Shown here: positions 8,774 to 16,797 of the stretch, piece by piece | How the letters are laid out: every line of letters starts with the position of its first letter | Position numbering within the stretch: position 1 is the stretch's first letter | Source: Azorhizobium oxalatiphilum | Lineage (GTDB): Bacteria > Pseudomonadota > Alphaproteobacteria > Rhizobiales > Xanthobacteraceae | Assembly (NCBI RefSeq): GCF_014635325.1 | Contig: NZ_BMCT01000006.1 | Coordinates: 1-64,000, forward strand | Direction: 5' to 3' | Length of the DNA: 64,000 nt | Program-made: the position numbers and the translations under genes | Notes under the pieces: generated by a model | Told to the model about the DNA's origin: nothing | The model's input: only the letters and a program-made list of their open reading frames with translations | Database searches by the model: none

Positions 8774-10017
8774 TACGCCCCCCACCACTCGCCGTCCTGA
8801 CGTAGAACGACGTTCTGAAACAACGACGGAAACCGTTCCGCCTCGAAGGTGTGTATCGGCACGAGCGAACGCGGTGCGATGGCGCTCGCCAGACGCTTCA
8901 AATCCGGGATGGAGGCGTGGCCGGACGTATGGATAAGATCCAGTCCGATGCCGTGCTCGCGCAGTTTGGAGAGAAGAGCCTGGGTGGGCTCGTCCTTGAT
9001 GTAGCCAGCCCATTGTGACCACACCGCGTGAGCGCCCCCCAGGCACCCCGCGCGGACAAGGTCATCGAAGAGGCTTCCCCGGAAGAGCATGACATAACGA
9101 TGCGGGTGCTCGGCGAGCTGTTCCGCATAGACCCGTCCGCTGCTGTGTCGCTCGATCACGTCGAACCGGCCGCTCTGCTTGATCTTGCGGCGCTGATGAA
9201 ACGGCACAAAGAGGCGCACATCGTCCCACGAGGTCTGCGGAATGCTGTGCCGGCCGGTCGCGTGAAGAATCTCGGCCGCATATAGGTCGACCAGCAGCGA
9301 TCGGCCGCTTCTCTTGGCCGCGCGACAGATGCTGACGACCCGGTCAATATTCTGTGCCGACGCCGCGACCAGAACCATGCCGGGCACCGCGCGTATGCGA
9401 TCGGTGAGTTCATTCTCGATGTCGGTCTCGGATGGGAAATGGGCATCTTCGTTCAGGCGCCCGAGCGACGAGCCTTCCATGAGCATCGCATCGATGCCCC
9501 GTGGCGGATGAGCAATCAGCTTCTCGAAGAGCGCACCCTTCCGACCGTGGCTGCGTAGGTCGCCGCTGTAGAACAGCCGTTTGCCGCCGGCCTCGACCGT
9601 CAAGGCATAAGCGTCGAAGGCCGAGTGGTCCACGAGATGCGGGGTGATGGTGAAGGGACCGATGTCAACTGGCCGCCCATCGCTCAGATGAGCAGTCCCT
9701 TTCACAAATGGGACGTCAGGCACGAAAAATGCTGAGGCATTCAGAATGCGTTCCGTCGCCTCACCCAGATAAACTGGCAGCTTGTCGTGCGCGCGAGCTA
9801 GCAGGCCCCAATGATCTCGATGGCCATGTGAGAGTACCACGCCAAGGAGTGTGGGATCCGGTGAGGCGAAACCCGCCACGGACGGTAGGACGGCTTCGTC
9901 CTTGATGTCGCCGTCGAGCGGTAGTCCGCAGTCGATCAATAAGCGCTGTCCTGCCGCCTCCAGTTCGACCACGCTGCCGCCGATCTGCTTCGTCCCACGG
10001 TGAATGCGAACGCGCAT
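8773..10017 (-). CDS. metallo-beta-lactamase/beta-CASP nuclease-like protein
   Basis: 414 residues. Metal ligands of the MBL fold are present: H64, H66, D68 and H69 in SHGHRDHWG, H131 in LVDHSAFDA and D153 in YSGDLRSHG. After an inserted domain, the C-terminal HTSGHASIPDL and VPIHTFE match the beta-CASP motifs of RNase J/CPSF-like enzymes. Such proteins are endo- or 5' exonucleases on RNA or DNA. It is smaller than RNase J and lacks that enzyme's C-terminal dimer domain. It heads a two-gene operon with the PD-(D/E)XK gene. The substrate is not visible. Confidence 0.85.
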   Translation of the reverse strand: MRVRIHRGTKQIGGSVVELEAAGQRLLIDCGLPLDGDIKDEAVLPSVAGFASPDPTLLGVVLSHGHRDHWGLLARAHDKLPVYLGEATERILNASAFFVPDVPFVKGTAHLSDGRPVDIGPFTITPHLVDHSAFDAYALTVEAGGKRLFYSGDLRSHGRKGALFEKLIAHPPRGIDAMLMEGSSLGRLNEDAHFPSETDIENELTDRIRAVPGMVLVAASAQNIDRVVSICRAAKRSGRSLLVDLYAAEILHATGRHSIPQTSWDDVRLFVPFHQRRKIKQSGRFDVIERHSSGRVYAEQLAEHPHRYVMLFRGSLFDDLVRAGCLGGAHAVWSQWAGYIKDEPTQALLSKLREHGIGLDLIHTSGHASIPDLKRLASAIAPRSLVPIHTFEAERFPSLFQNVVLRQDGEWWGA

Positions 10018-10363
10018 AATGCCAACTCAACAAGACAGTGGCGGAAGGACGACGGGCGACACGCATCGGACAGAGAGACAGATCTGCGCCAGCCGCACCA
10101 TTCCATCCTCCGCCACCCGTTCATTGCTCCCGGCGTAGCATGCATGTACGTCAAATTCAGACGTAGGAAGCGGCGTGAGGGGTCAGTCAGAGTGCCATTT
10201 CCACTAATCGGCCGCATCCTGGCAACGCGACTGTCAGCTCCCCGATCTTGCCCCCCCCTGCGTGTCTGCGGGGCAGCGAGCGGCGGAATCTCTGCGAAGG
10301 CCGACGTGAGCGGCGTCTGACCCGGCTTCTATATGCCTCGTGCCACCGACAACGGAGCATGAA
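10018..10363. other. divergent promoter region
   Basis: Lies between the minus-strand beta-CASP gene and the plus-strand HTH gene, so it should hold both promoters. An inverted repeat TACGTC 10147-10152 with GACGTA 10160-10165 could be an operator. No gene is seen. Confidence 0.45.
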
Positions 10364-10612
10364 ATGGCACAAACGGAAAACCCTGGCGCACTCTCGATAA
10401 ACGACTTCTGCCAATGGGCAGGCATTGGGCGGACGCTGGCCTACAGGCAGATCCAGGCTGGGAGGCTCAGCACCAAAAAGGTGGGCCGACGCACGCTGAT
10501 CACGATGGAGGCCGCGAGAAGCTGGCTGGATGCCCTGACTATGGATCAGGTCCAGACCAAACCAGGGGCAGCAAGACCCGCCCGCACCGCCGGTCAGGAG
10601 AGCCACCCGTGA
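10364..10612 (+). CDS. excisionase-like helix-turn-helix protein
   Basis: 82 residues from MAQTENPGALSIND. The segment LSINDFCQWAGIGRTLAYRQIQAGRLSTKKVGRRTLIT matches the MerR-like HTH of excisionases and AlpA regulators: the recognition helix is at about residues 25-35 and the wing KVGRR follows. In a tRNA-integrated island such a protein may direct excision together with the integrase, but it lies 6 kb from int. It starts after a GGAGCATGAA leader and overlaps the next gene by 4 nt (GTGA). Alternative: a regulator of neighbouring genes. Confidence 0.78.
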   Translation: MAQTENPGALSINDFCQWAGIGRTLAYRQIQAGRLSTKKVGRRTLITMEAARSWLDALTMDQVQTKPGAARPARTAGQESHP

Positions 10613-10914
10613 CGATCGCCCCCAGAAGTGACGCCTCGGATGCCGAGCTCGCGCGACAGTTCATTGACGGGGAAGAGTTCCTCGAAATCCTGATGATGCT
10701 GGGGATCGAGTGCACCTGCGATGATGATAGGACGTGGATCCAAGTGGGTGATCTCGCCTACTTCCCTGGCACGGGCTACATCGTGCGCGCAGAGAAGGTC
10801 AGAGGGATCGACGGGATGCTCCAACTTTTGGGCCGGTCCCGGAGTGAACTCCCACCGGAACCTGTCTTTAAACCCACGGCATGGGGGCCATTCGGCGATC
10901 CCGTAAGTAAGTAA
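10609..10914 (+). CDS. small hypothetical protein coupled to the HTH gene
   Basis: 101 residues with a GTG start at 10609 that overlaps the preceding TGA. It is acidic in its first half (ELARQFIDGEEFLEILMML) and contains a short Cys-rich turn (IECTCDDDRTW). No catalytic motif or membrane segment is seen and I do not recognise the family. The tight overlap implies co-expression with the HTH protein. A Rho-independent terminator follows at 10937. Confidence 0.6.
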   Translation: MTIAPRSDASDAELARQFIDGEEFLEILMMLGIECTCDDDRTWIQVGDLAYFPGTGYIVRAEKVRGIDGMLQLLGRSRSELPPEPVFKPTAWGPFGDPVSK

Positions 10915-10936
10915 GCCTCGGGGCCCCGACAATGTT

Positions 10937-10968
10937 AAGCCGCCCACGCGACTGAGCGCGGGCGGCTT
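10937..10968 (+). terminator. Rho-independent terminator
   Basis: AAGCCGCCC at 10937-10945 pairs with GGGCGGCTT at 10960-10968, followed by TTG; a typical terminator just past the two-gene HTH unit. Confidence 0.75.
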
Positions 10969-11487
10969 TGTGCATTTGGCCGATCATGAGGCCGATGGTT
11001 TGCAGGCGACCTGCCATCGATTGCTCAATGACAGGCCAGCATTATAAAATCGAAAGGATGCGAAGGTCTGCGCGATTCTGAAGAGGTAGACAGTGTGCGC
11101 AGAGTGCTGCGGAGGCTACATTTCAATTACCCCCCCTCCTATGTAGGTATGCCCCACTCCCCTCTTTCCACCCCTACCTACCACGCACCACCGACGGCCA
11201 TCAGCCCAGCGACCGTAAGAGCCCGAACTCTCCCACGATCCCACCTCAACTATGACTGGGGATGGATGGTAGTTTCAGAGGATTCGGGTGGATTGGCAGG
11301 CGCCTCAATGAGCAGCTTCGCCTGGAGGATAAAGGATAAAACTCACCCCAAAATCGTTAGCCATTTTCGGTCCTGTAACTGATTGTTTTGTATGGCGTAT
11401 TTGCTTCAAATTTCCGGTTTAGGGGCAATTCCCTCCTCTTTCAAATCCTCCGCTTTCAAAAGCGGAGGATTTGAAAATTCGGTGCTC
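10969..11487. other. AT-richer intergenic stretch with a perfect palindrome
   Basis: No convincing gene; the ORF over 11095-11382 is proline- and threonine-rich and reads like non-coding sequence. Pyrimidine-rich runs occur at 11128-11170. The right end carries the 18-bp perfect inverted repeat at 11439-11476, just past the stop of the Rep-like gene. Confidence 0.5.
11439..11476. repeat. 18-bp perfect palindrome with a 2-nt centre
   Basis: 11439-11456 and 11459-11476 are perfect reverse complements (arms TTTCAAATCCTCCGCTTT). It sits 12 nt past the stop of the HUH Rep-like gene. It may be a bidirectional terminator or a recognition structure for that protein; the lack of a T-run on the minus strand leaves this open. 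Confidence 0.7.
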
Positions 11488-12363
11488 TTATACGAGCTCC
11501 TCCATACCTCGCAGTGCATATGACATGTCATCTGTCAGCCGCTTCTGTTTACCCCGGCGGTATTCGGCATCGCTATAATCCGGCTCCGGCACCTCTCGTA
11601 TGATTTCCACCGCAGGCGTGTAACGGGCAAGAGATCGTGCCTGAGGTCCAAGCGCCCGAGCGATCCGAACTCGGTCCATTTCGACCACACCCGTGTTTTG
11701 CTTCTTGAGACCAAGGGCGGAGTTCATATCTCCATCATATCCGTCGGGAAACACGCCTCGCGGAATCTCAGGATCCAAGCCCTTCATGCAATATCGGAAC
11801 CATTTCCACTGACTGACGATGTGATCGTCAGCGCGAACGCCGACGTGAACCAGACATCCTTCAATATCTGACGGGCCAAAGTCATGAACTATATTCTTTA
11901 AACATTTATAAAACTGTTGCATGAGTCGCTTTGGAACGTGAATACCCGAATGAAAATGACAACCATGCTGAACGCCATTCTCGAATACTCCGAAATAGTG
12001 AAACGGGACGCCCCGGTGATGCAGAAATTTACGGATCCTGTCCATTGCCTTCGTATTCAGGCGCTCCGCCTCGGCAGCAGTGGTAGCCCCGGCGTACTTC
12101 CACGACATCGTCAGGTGTGCATTCAGTACAAAGCCTTGGTAATTTGAGTACTGCACTGCGTGATACGCCCGCAAGAACTGATCAAATGTGATGTAGTGGG
12201 GTGATCTGTCCACCCGTTGGGACTTGATCTTTACAGCATCATTGACGATGCCATTCATTCGATAGAGCGCCTCCCTCTGAGCGACTTGGTCGAACTGAAA
12301 GTTCACCCTTATGGAGAACGGGGTGGAGGGGGAGAGAAACGTACCAGTAAGAAGACTGTTCAT
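11488..12363 (-). CDS. HUH replication-initiator/relaxase-like protein
   Basis: 291 residues. The hydrophobic-flanked histidine pair H136-F-H138 in QHGCHFHSGIHVP is the HUH metal site, and Y191 in WFRYCMKGLD is the candidate nucleophile with K194 after it, in the spacing of single-Tyr rolling-circle Rep proteins. Such enzymes nick one DNA strand at an origin hairpin and stay linked through Tyr. The gene is richer in A and T than most island genes, suggesting a separate source. The perfect palindrome 12 nt beyond the stop is a possible substrate. A resident of a plasmid or filamentous phage is the likely ancestor. Confidence 0.7.
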   Translation of the reverse strand: MNSLLTGTFLSPSTPFSIRVNFQFDQVAQREALYRMNGIVNDAVKIKSQRVDRSPHYITFDQFLRAYHAVQYSNYQGFVLNAHLTMSWKYAGATTAAEAERLNTKAMDRIRKFLHHRGVPFHYFGVFENGVQHGCHFHSGIHVPKRLMQQFYKCLKNIVHDFGPSDIEGCLVHVGVRADDHIVSQWKWFRYCMKGLDPEIPRGVFPDGYDGDMNSALGLKKQNTGVVEMDRVRIARALGPQARSLARYTPAVEIIREVPEPDYSDAEYRRGKQKRLTDDMSYALRGMEELV

Positions 12364-12518
12364 GGCTCAGCGTCTGCCTTAATACCAAGACAACGCTTGG
12401 GGATACCCAAGCCTATAATATATAACGATTTCACGGCAAAACACGCACATGAGGCATGCGTAAAAATAAGGCAGCCTCTTAGCGAAAGCATTGTCCCCAC
12501 TCGAAGGACAATGTCTAA

Positions 12519-13523
12519 ATGCCCGATCTTACAACCACTTATGGACGACCTGCGCTTCATCTCCCCATCGTCCCATCCGAAATCCTCAAGCGATTTTTCG
12601 TAGACGAAGCCGCCGATACCCGCTTCGCCAGCAACGCTCGTCTCCTTCAGGCGATCTGGCGCGAAGACATGGGCATGGAGGCTGGGAGGCATCAGGGGCG
12701 GGACGGTCGGAGCCGGATCTTAGGCAGCAGGCTCTCGCCTGCGGACGCGGCCAAGGGACGAAATTTCCTGACCCCCGACATCGCCCGGATCGTGTATCGA
12801 GAGGTCGCCTACCGTGAGATCGGCGCATTGATTGATGAGCAAAGGCTTTGGGCCAACCTGCTATCCAGCCAGCCACTGACGTTCAATCTGTTCGCACGCT
12901 GCCGGGCCAATCCGGACTATGCCTCCGACCTATTCTCGATCCTCTTCCCCGACTTCATCAGCCGCGTCACCGATATCGCCTTCGAGCACTCTCCCGGACG
13001 AGGCGACCCAGCCTTCCTCGGGGATGGCACTGCCTTTGACCTGTTTGTCAGTGGCATGTCCCCAGACGGAGCCCCTGCCTTCGTTGCCATCGAAGTCAAG
13101 TACGCCGAGGCAATGCATCAACCATTACGGGGCGCGCGGCAGCGTTATCGGGAGCTCGCCTCGGCACAGGGACTTCATGTCGATCCTGAGGCGGGGGCGC
13201 TGGTGTCGGAAGCCCTGTCGCAATTGACGGCCGAGCACCTTCTCGCAGGGCTAATCCGCAACCAGATGGGCAGCACTACCCACGGCCTCTTCGTGGTGCT
13301 GGCGCCAAGGCAAAACCGAGAAGCCTGGAATGCAATCCTGCTTTATAAAGCGCAGGTTCGTGACGATGCCCCAGTCGCCTTCCTGGCCATTGACCTCGAC
13401 GCCGTCATCACTGCCATCGGCCAAGTTGAGCAGGATGACCTCGCCTCACGCCTCCGCGCCCGATACACAGACTTCACACCCGTTCATGCGCTGATCGATG
13501 GCTGGGAGCCCTTCGCTGAGTGA
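12519..13523 (+). CDS. putative restriction endonuclease-like protein (PGN_0703 type)
   Basis: 334 residues. Features reminiscent of the PGN_0703-like putative restriction endonuclease family are LLSSQPLTFNLFARC in the middle and a PD-(D/E)XK core: D in GDGTAFDLFVSG, then E-V-K in FVAIEVKYAE. No methyltransferase gene is adjacent, so modification-dependent or non-restriction roles are possible. Divergent from the Rep-like gene with 155 nt between the starts. A hairpin after the stop (13549-13573) may end the transcript. Confidence 0.68.
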   Translation: MPDLTTTYGRPALHLPIVPSEILKRFFVDEAADTRFASNARLLQAIWREDMGMEAGRHQGRDGRSRILGSRLSPADAAKGRNFLTPDIARIVYREVAYREIGALIDEQRLWANLLSSQPLTFNLFARCRANPDYASDLFSILFPDFISRVTDIAFEHSPGRGDPAFLGDGTAFDLFVSGMSPDGAPAFVAIEVKYAEAMHQPLRGARQRYRELASAQGLHVDPEAGALVSEALSQLTAEHLLAGLIRNQMGSTTHGLFVVLAPRQNREAWNAILLYKAQVRDDAPVAFLAIDLDAVITAIGQVEQDDLASRLRARYTDFTPVHALIDGWEPFAE

Positions 13524-13856
13524 TAAGCTGCGGCAGGGGCACGCCGACGAAGGTGGGGCGAAGCCGCACCTTCACCTTCGGCCACAACGCAGCTTTTCGC
13601 TCTGCGGAGGGCGGCCTTCGTGCAGCAATTCCTGTGGTCGCAGATACCGGGAGTAGGGTCGTAGATCGCCAGAAACGGACCTTGCCAAGTGTGGGTCGGA
13701 ACGTCCGGTATGGGGCCGACAGCGGTCTGTCAGCTTTCGGCTGCAGCCGTGTCTGTAGCTGCTATTCCGCAGCCGACCCGTTGCGGACTCTTATAGCGCC
13801 CGCTTACGGCAGGCGCGTCCCTTCTTTGCAGCGCCGTTGCACAGAAAGGTCCTATA
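13524..13856. other. intergenic between convergent genes, with a hairpin
   Basis: Holds the hairpin at 13549-13573: GAAGGTG pairs with CACCTTC, and inside it GGC with GCC around GAA. No T-run follows. No gene is seen; ORFs here are rich in Cys and Arg and look random. Confidence 0.45.
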
Positions 13857-14996
13857 CTAACCTCCAGGCAGTGAAGCTCTAACTCTGAGCCAAACGTGGC
13901 TCTCCTCAGGAGATGGGCCATTTATCTTAACATCAGCTACATAAAGTCGAGAACCTGGCGCTAGTGTTTTGCAAGTGTAATTGACCTTTCCGTTCAAAGT
14001 GAAAGGACTATCCAGAGCCCTTGCAGTGCCACTCGTATCGTAGTCGAGGATCATAGTTCTGCGAGATGTTGTCAGACGCACCCACTCTCCTTGCGTCACT
14101 GCACCAGAAGGAAGATTTGCACCCTCCCGGATATAGACTGGTTCGATTTTGAAGCGGCTCGTTTTTTGATCGAACTCGCCCGCATAAATCCAGGCTGTTT
14201 CGCCGGGCAAGCCAGCGCAAGTATTTTGATCAGAAAGCGCACTGGGTGGTGAATAATATTTAGTCAAAAATTCTGTGACATGGGGGTAGGCGTTATAAAC
14301 AGCTCCGGCCAGAGCCAAGGCGACCAACACGTATTTAAGTTTGACCACATTCAGAAGGGCGATGAGTACTGTGGGCGGTTCTGGCGAGGGTGAGCCTGGA
14401 ACTACAGTTCCATCTCGTAGAAAGGGGAGCCAGAATGTGCGACAGAACTTCTCGTTAAGGAAAAAGCCATGGCCGGCACCGTTATGCCAACGGTCATGGA
14501 CGAATGGTCGCCTAAACCCGAACGATCCTGCGGAACCATAGCCTGTTGTGACGCTTTCCGCGACCGCGGGCCAAACATCTCGGGTGCCGACCTCGTTCAG
14601 TATAGTCGAATAGAATCTGTGATCAAAATCTTGAAACGGGAAATTGTATCGCAGAACGCTTCCGCAAAATATTATTTTATCAACTTTTATATTAAAATTA
14701 TCTCTAAGTACATGCGCAGCAATATATGTCCCAAAGCTATGAGCTATGATCGATACCTTCGATCCAGGGTTTTTGTAAAAAACAGCGTTCAACCAGACCA
14801 GAATTTCAGCTACCGCTTGTCTTCGAAAAAAACCAAAGGGTAGCAGAAATTTAATTAGGTTGAATCGACCGTAGTTCGTCGCTTCGACGTGGAACCCGTC
14901 AGCTTCCAGAGTCCTGCGTATCTCCTGTTGCCACAATCCATAATCTCGGATTCCGTGGATCAACACGACAACCGGTCGCCCTTCCGTGGCCTGCAT
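13857..14996 (-). CDS. alpha/beta hydrolase with a membrane segment and beta-rich tail
   Basis: 379 residues from MQATEGRPVVVLIHG, chosen because GGAGGAATCG precedes this ATG; a GTG four codons upstream lies in that ribosome site. The N-terminal domain is a lipase-like hydrolase with oxyanion segment LIHGIRDYG, nucleophile Ser in IIAHSFGTY and a candidate His in NGAGHGFFL. A hydrophobic segment around KLKYVLVALALAGAVYNAY should cross the membrane, followed by a beta-rich tail with a Cys pair (NTCAGLPG and VNYTCKTL). It may act on lipids or acyl groups at the membrane. Its place next to SPARTA hints at a defence role, which is inference. Confidence 0.75.
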   Translation of the reverse strand: MQATEGRPVVVLIHGIRDYGLWQQEIRRTLEADGFHVEATNYGRFNLIKFLLPFGFFRRQAVAEILVWLNAVFYKNPGSKVSIIAHSFGTYIAAHVLRDNFNIKVDKIIFCGSVLRYNFPFQDFDHRFYSTILNEVGTRDVWPAVAESVTTGYGSAGSFGFRRPFVHDRWHNGAGHGFFLNEKFCRTFWLPFLRDGTVVPGSPSPEPPTVLIALLNVVKLKYVLVALALAGAVYNAYPHVTEFLTKYYSPPSALSDQNTCAGLPGETAWIYAGEFDQKTSRFKIEPVYIREGANLPSGAVTQGEWVRLTTSRRTMILDYDTSGTARALDSPFTLNGKVNYTCKTLAPGSRLYVADVKINGPSPEESHVWLRVRASLPGG

Positions 14997-15282
14997 CGAT
15001 TCCTCCACGGAGAGCTAAGCTACAAGCCCAATCTTCGACGACACGTCCCCGCCACCCCAACATTTCGCTTGTAGAAGGTCGCTCGCGCAAGCTCCATTTC
15101 CGCCTTGGCGCTGAGCCGCATGTCGGAAATGGCGCGCGCAGCGAACGTCGGCCTTCCACCCAAAGCAGACACGTTCATCACTAGCTGCCGAGTTTACGAC
15201 GAGGGTTCGATTGCCTTCACCCGCTCCAAGCGGATCAGAGGTCTCGAGGCAAATTGCAGGCTGCCGAGAAGCCAGGCCCCAC

Positions 15283-16797
15283 CTAGATGTAGTGCCGGAA
15301 CGGCAGCCTAGATGACATGCCTTCCGGGCCAGCAGTCAGGATTTCGCCCACCAAGTCGGCGAACCTCAGCGTTACGGGCAGGCCATCGGAAAAGCCGGCG
15401 CTGTTATAGTTCAGCTTGGTCAACGCCATCACATCCTGCAGTACAGTCTCGATCTCGGCACTGCCGCGACGGAGTCTTACGGTCAGCGGGTTGGGTACCT
15501 CGCGCCCAGGGTAGGTTTCAAGCCGGGGGACGTAGCCAGCGGTCCAGAGATAGGCCAACTTCTCGTCGACGATGATGCCTGTACCACGGAGCACAGGGTT
15601 CTGGCCAAACCTGAAAAGCTTGATCTCGTTCTGGCGTCGAATCTGGACGCCGACTAGGTTGGTCTCGGCTGGCACCGTACTGGTGAAGCCGGCCCACTCC
15701 TCGTCCCCAAACTCGATCTTCCCATGGATGAAGAGTTCCTTGGGGTAACTCCCGTGGATATCCTTGTAGCCCTCGACGATCATGGTCATGAGGCGGGCCG
15801 CTTGGGCTCTATCGAGCTTGAAGTTGTGGTCGTTCTCCGAATACCAGGGCCCGACAGCGCCCTTGAAAACCACGCCCTCCCCGGAATGGAGGAACATCTG
15901 CGCGCCGCAGCAGGCGTTGTCGCGGCCACGGGCGGCCGCCAGCTTCTTGAAGACCAAACCCACATAGCAGACGCCCTCCCGGACATTCGCGAGGCGCCAC
16001 GGCGTACCACTGGACTTGTAGAAGGCGGTCGCACCCAGATTCCACGCAACGGATGCGGGATCCTGCAGCGAGCGCCGGCGCAGTGTGGGGTCTCGCTCCG
16101 TGGTCAGCGTGGTCTCGCGCACCACCTGGATAACCTTGCCGGTATCAAGGAGACGCGCCTTCAACTGGTTGTGGAAGTTGGGCTCGTACTCGAACGGCTT
16201 GGCCTCGTCGTTGATCTCGTTGAACATGGTCGGCTGCTTGAGCAGACGGATAGCGGCCGTCTTCTTGATACCCATTGGGGAGTCGACGCGCTCGGCTTTT
16301 GGCACCACGGACTGTGGCCGTCCGTATGTGTAGACCTCCTCGGGGATGATCGCGAACCAGATCTTTGGCGACGCTTCCTCCTCGAGCAGGTGCTTGCGAA
16401 GGGCCCGTTGATAGATCTCCACGGTGTGATAGATGCCCTCATGGCGCGTACCGGTGCGGATGGCCTTGGATATCTCGTCTGCGCCCACCCTGCAGTACCC
16501 GAATGGCAATTCGGACCATTCGGCGCCGAACGCCGCTTGGAAGCCGGGCCAAATGTACTTGTTGGCCTCCTTACCTGTGCCGGGCGGTGCGATCGAGCCG
16601 TTGATGCTCTTCACCCAAGCCCCGTAAAGCTTCGCGCCTTCCTCGGTGGCGATGATGCCGATCTCCATGCGTCGGGGATTCAGGTTCGATGGCGGCGGGC
16701 CGTAGAGAAACAAGCCGTCCTTGGGGTGCGCCGCAGTCTGGCCGTGTGCGAACTCCAGTTCGGGCTCGTCGATGTGTACGATGCGCCACTGCTTCAT
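15283..16797 (-). CDS. short prokaryotic Argonaute (SPARTA pAgo subunit)
   Basis: 504 residues, the expected size of a short pAgo made of MID and PIWI domains only. MID covers about residues 1-270; PIWI follows, with YVGLVFKKLAAARG where active enzymes have the first catalytic Asp and ELFIHGKIEFGDEEW where they have the second, so both are missing and the protein should bind but not cut. It ends with a hydrophobic residue (RHYI), as is usual in Argonautes. The start overlaps the TIR-APAZ stop by 4 nt (ATGA). In characterised SPARTA the subunit uses guide RNA to find target DNA, then the complex oligomerises and activates TIR. Confidence 0.93.
   Translation of the reverse strand: MKQWRIVHIDEPELEFAHGQTAAHPKDGLFLYGPPPSNLNPRRMEIGIIATEEGAKLYGAWVKSINGSIAPPGTGKEANKYIWPGFQAAFGAEWSELPFGYCRVGADEISKAIRTGTRHEGIYHTVEIYQRALRKHLLEEEASPKIWFAIIPEEVYTYGRPQSVVPKAERVDSPMGIKKTAAIRLLKQPTMFNEINDEAKPFEYEPNFHNQLKARLLDTGKVIQVVRETTLTTERDPTLRRRSLQDPASVAWNLGATAFYKSSGTPWRLANVREGVCYVGLVFKKLAAARGRDNACCGAQMFLHSGEGVVFKGAVGPWYSENDHNFKLDRAQAARLMTMIVEGYKDIHGSYPKELFIHGKIEFGDEEWAGFTSTVPAETNLVGVQIRRQNEIKLFRFGQNPVLRGTGIIVDEKLAYLWTAGYVPRLETYPGREVPNPLTVRLRRGSAEIETVLQDVMALTKLNYNSAGFSDGLPVTLRFADLVGEILTAGPEGMSSRLPFRHYI

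Noticed and set aside
11095..11382. 95-codon plus-strand frame
   Set aside because: Pro/Thr/Ser-rich run over pyrimidine-rich DNA; looks non-coding.
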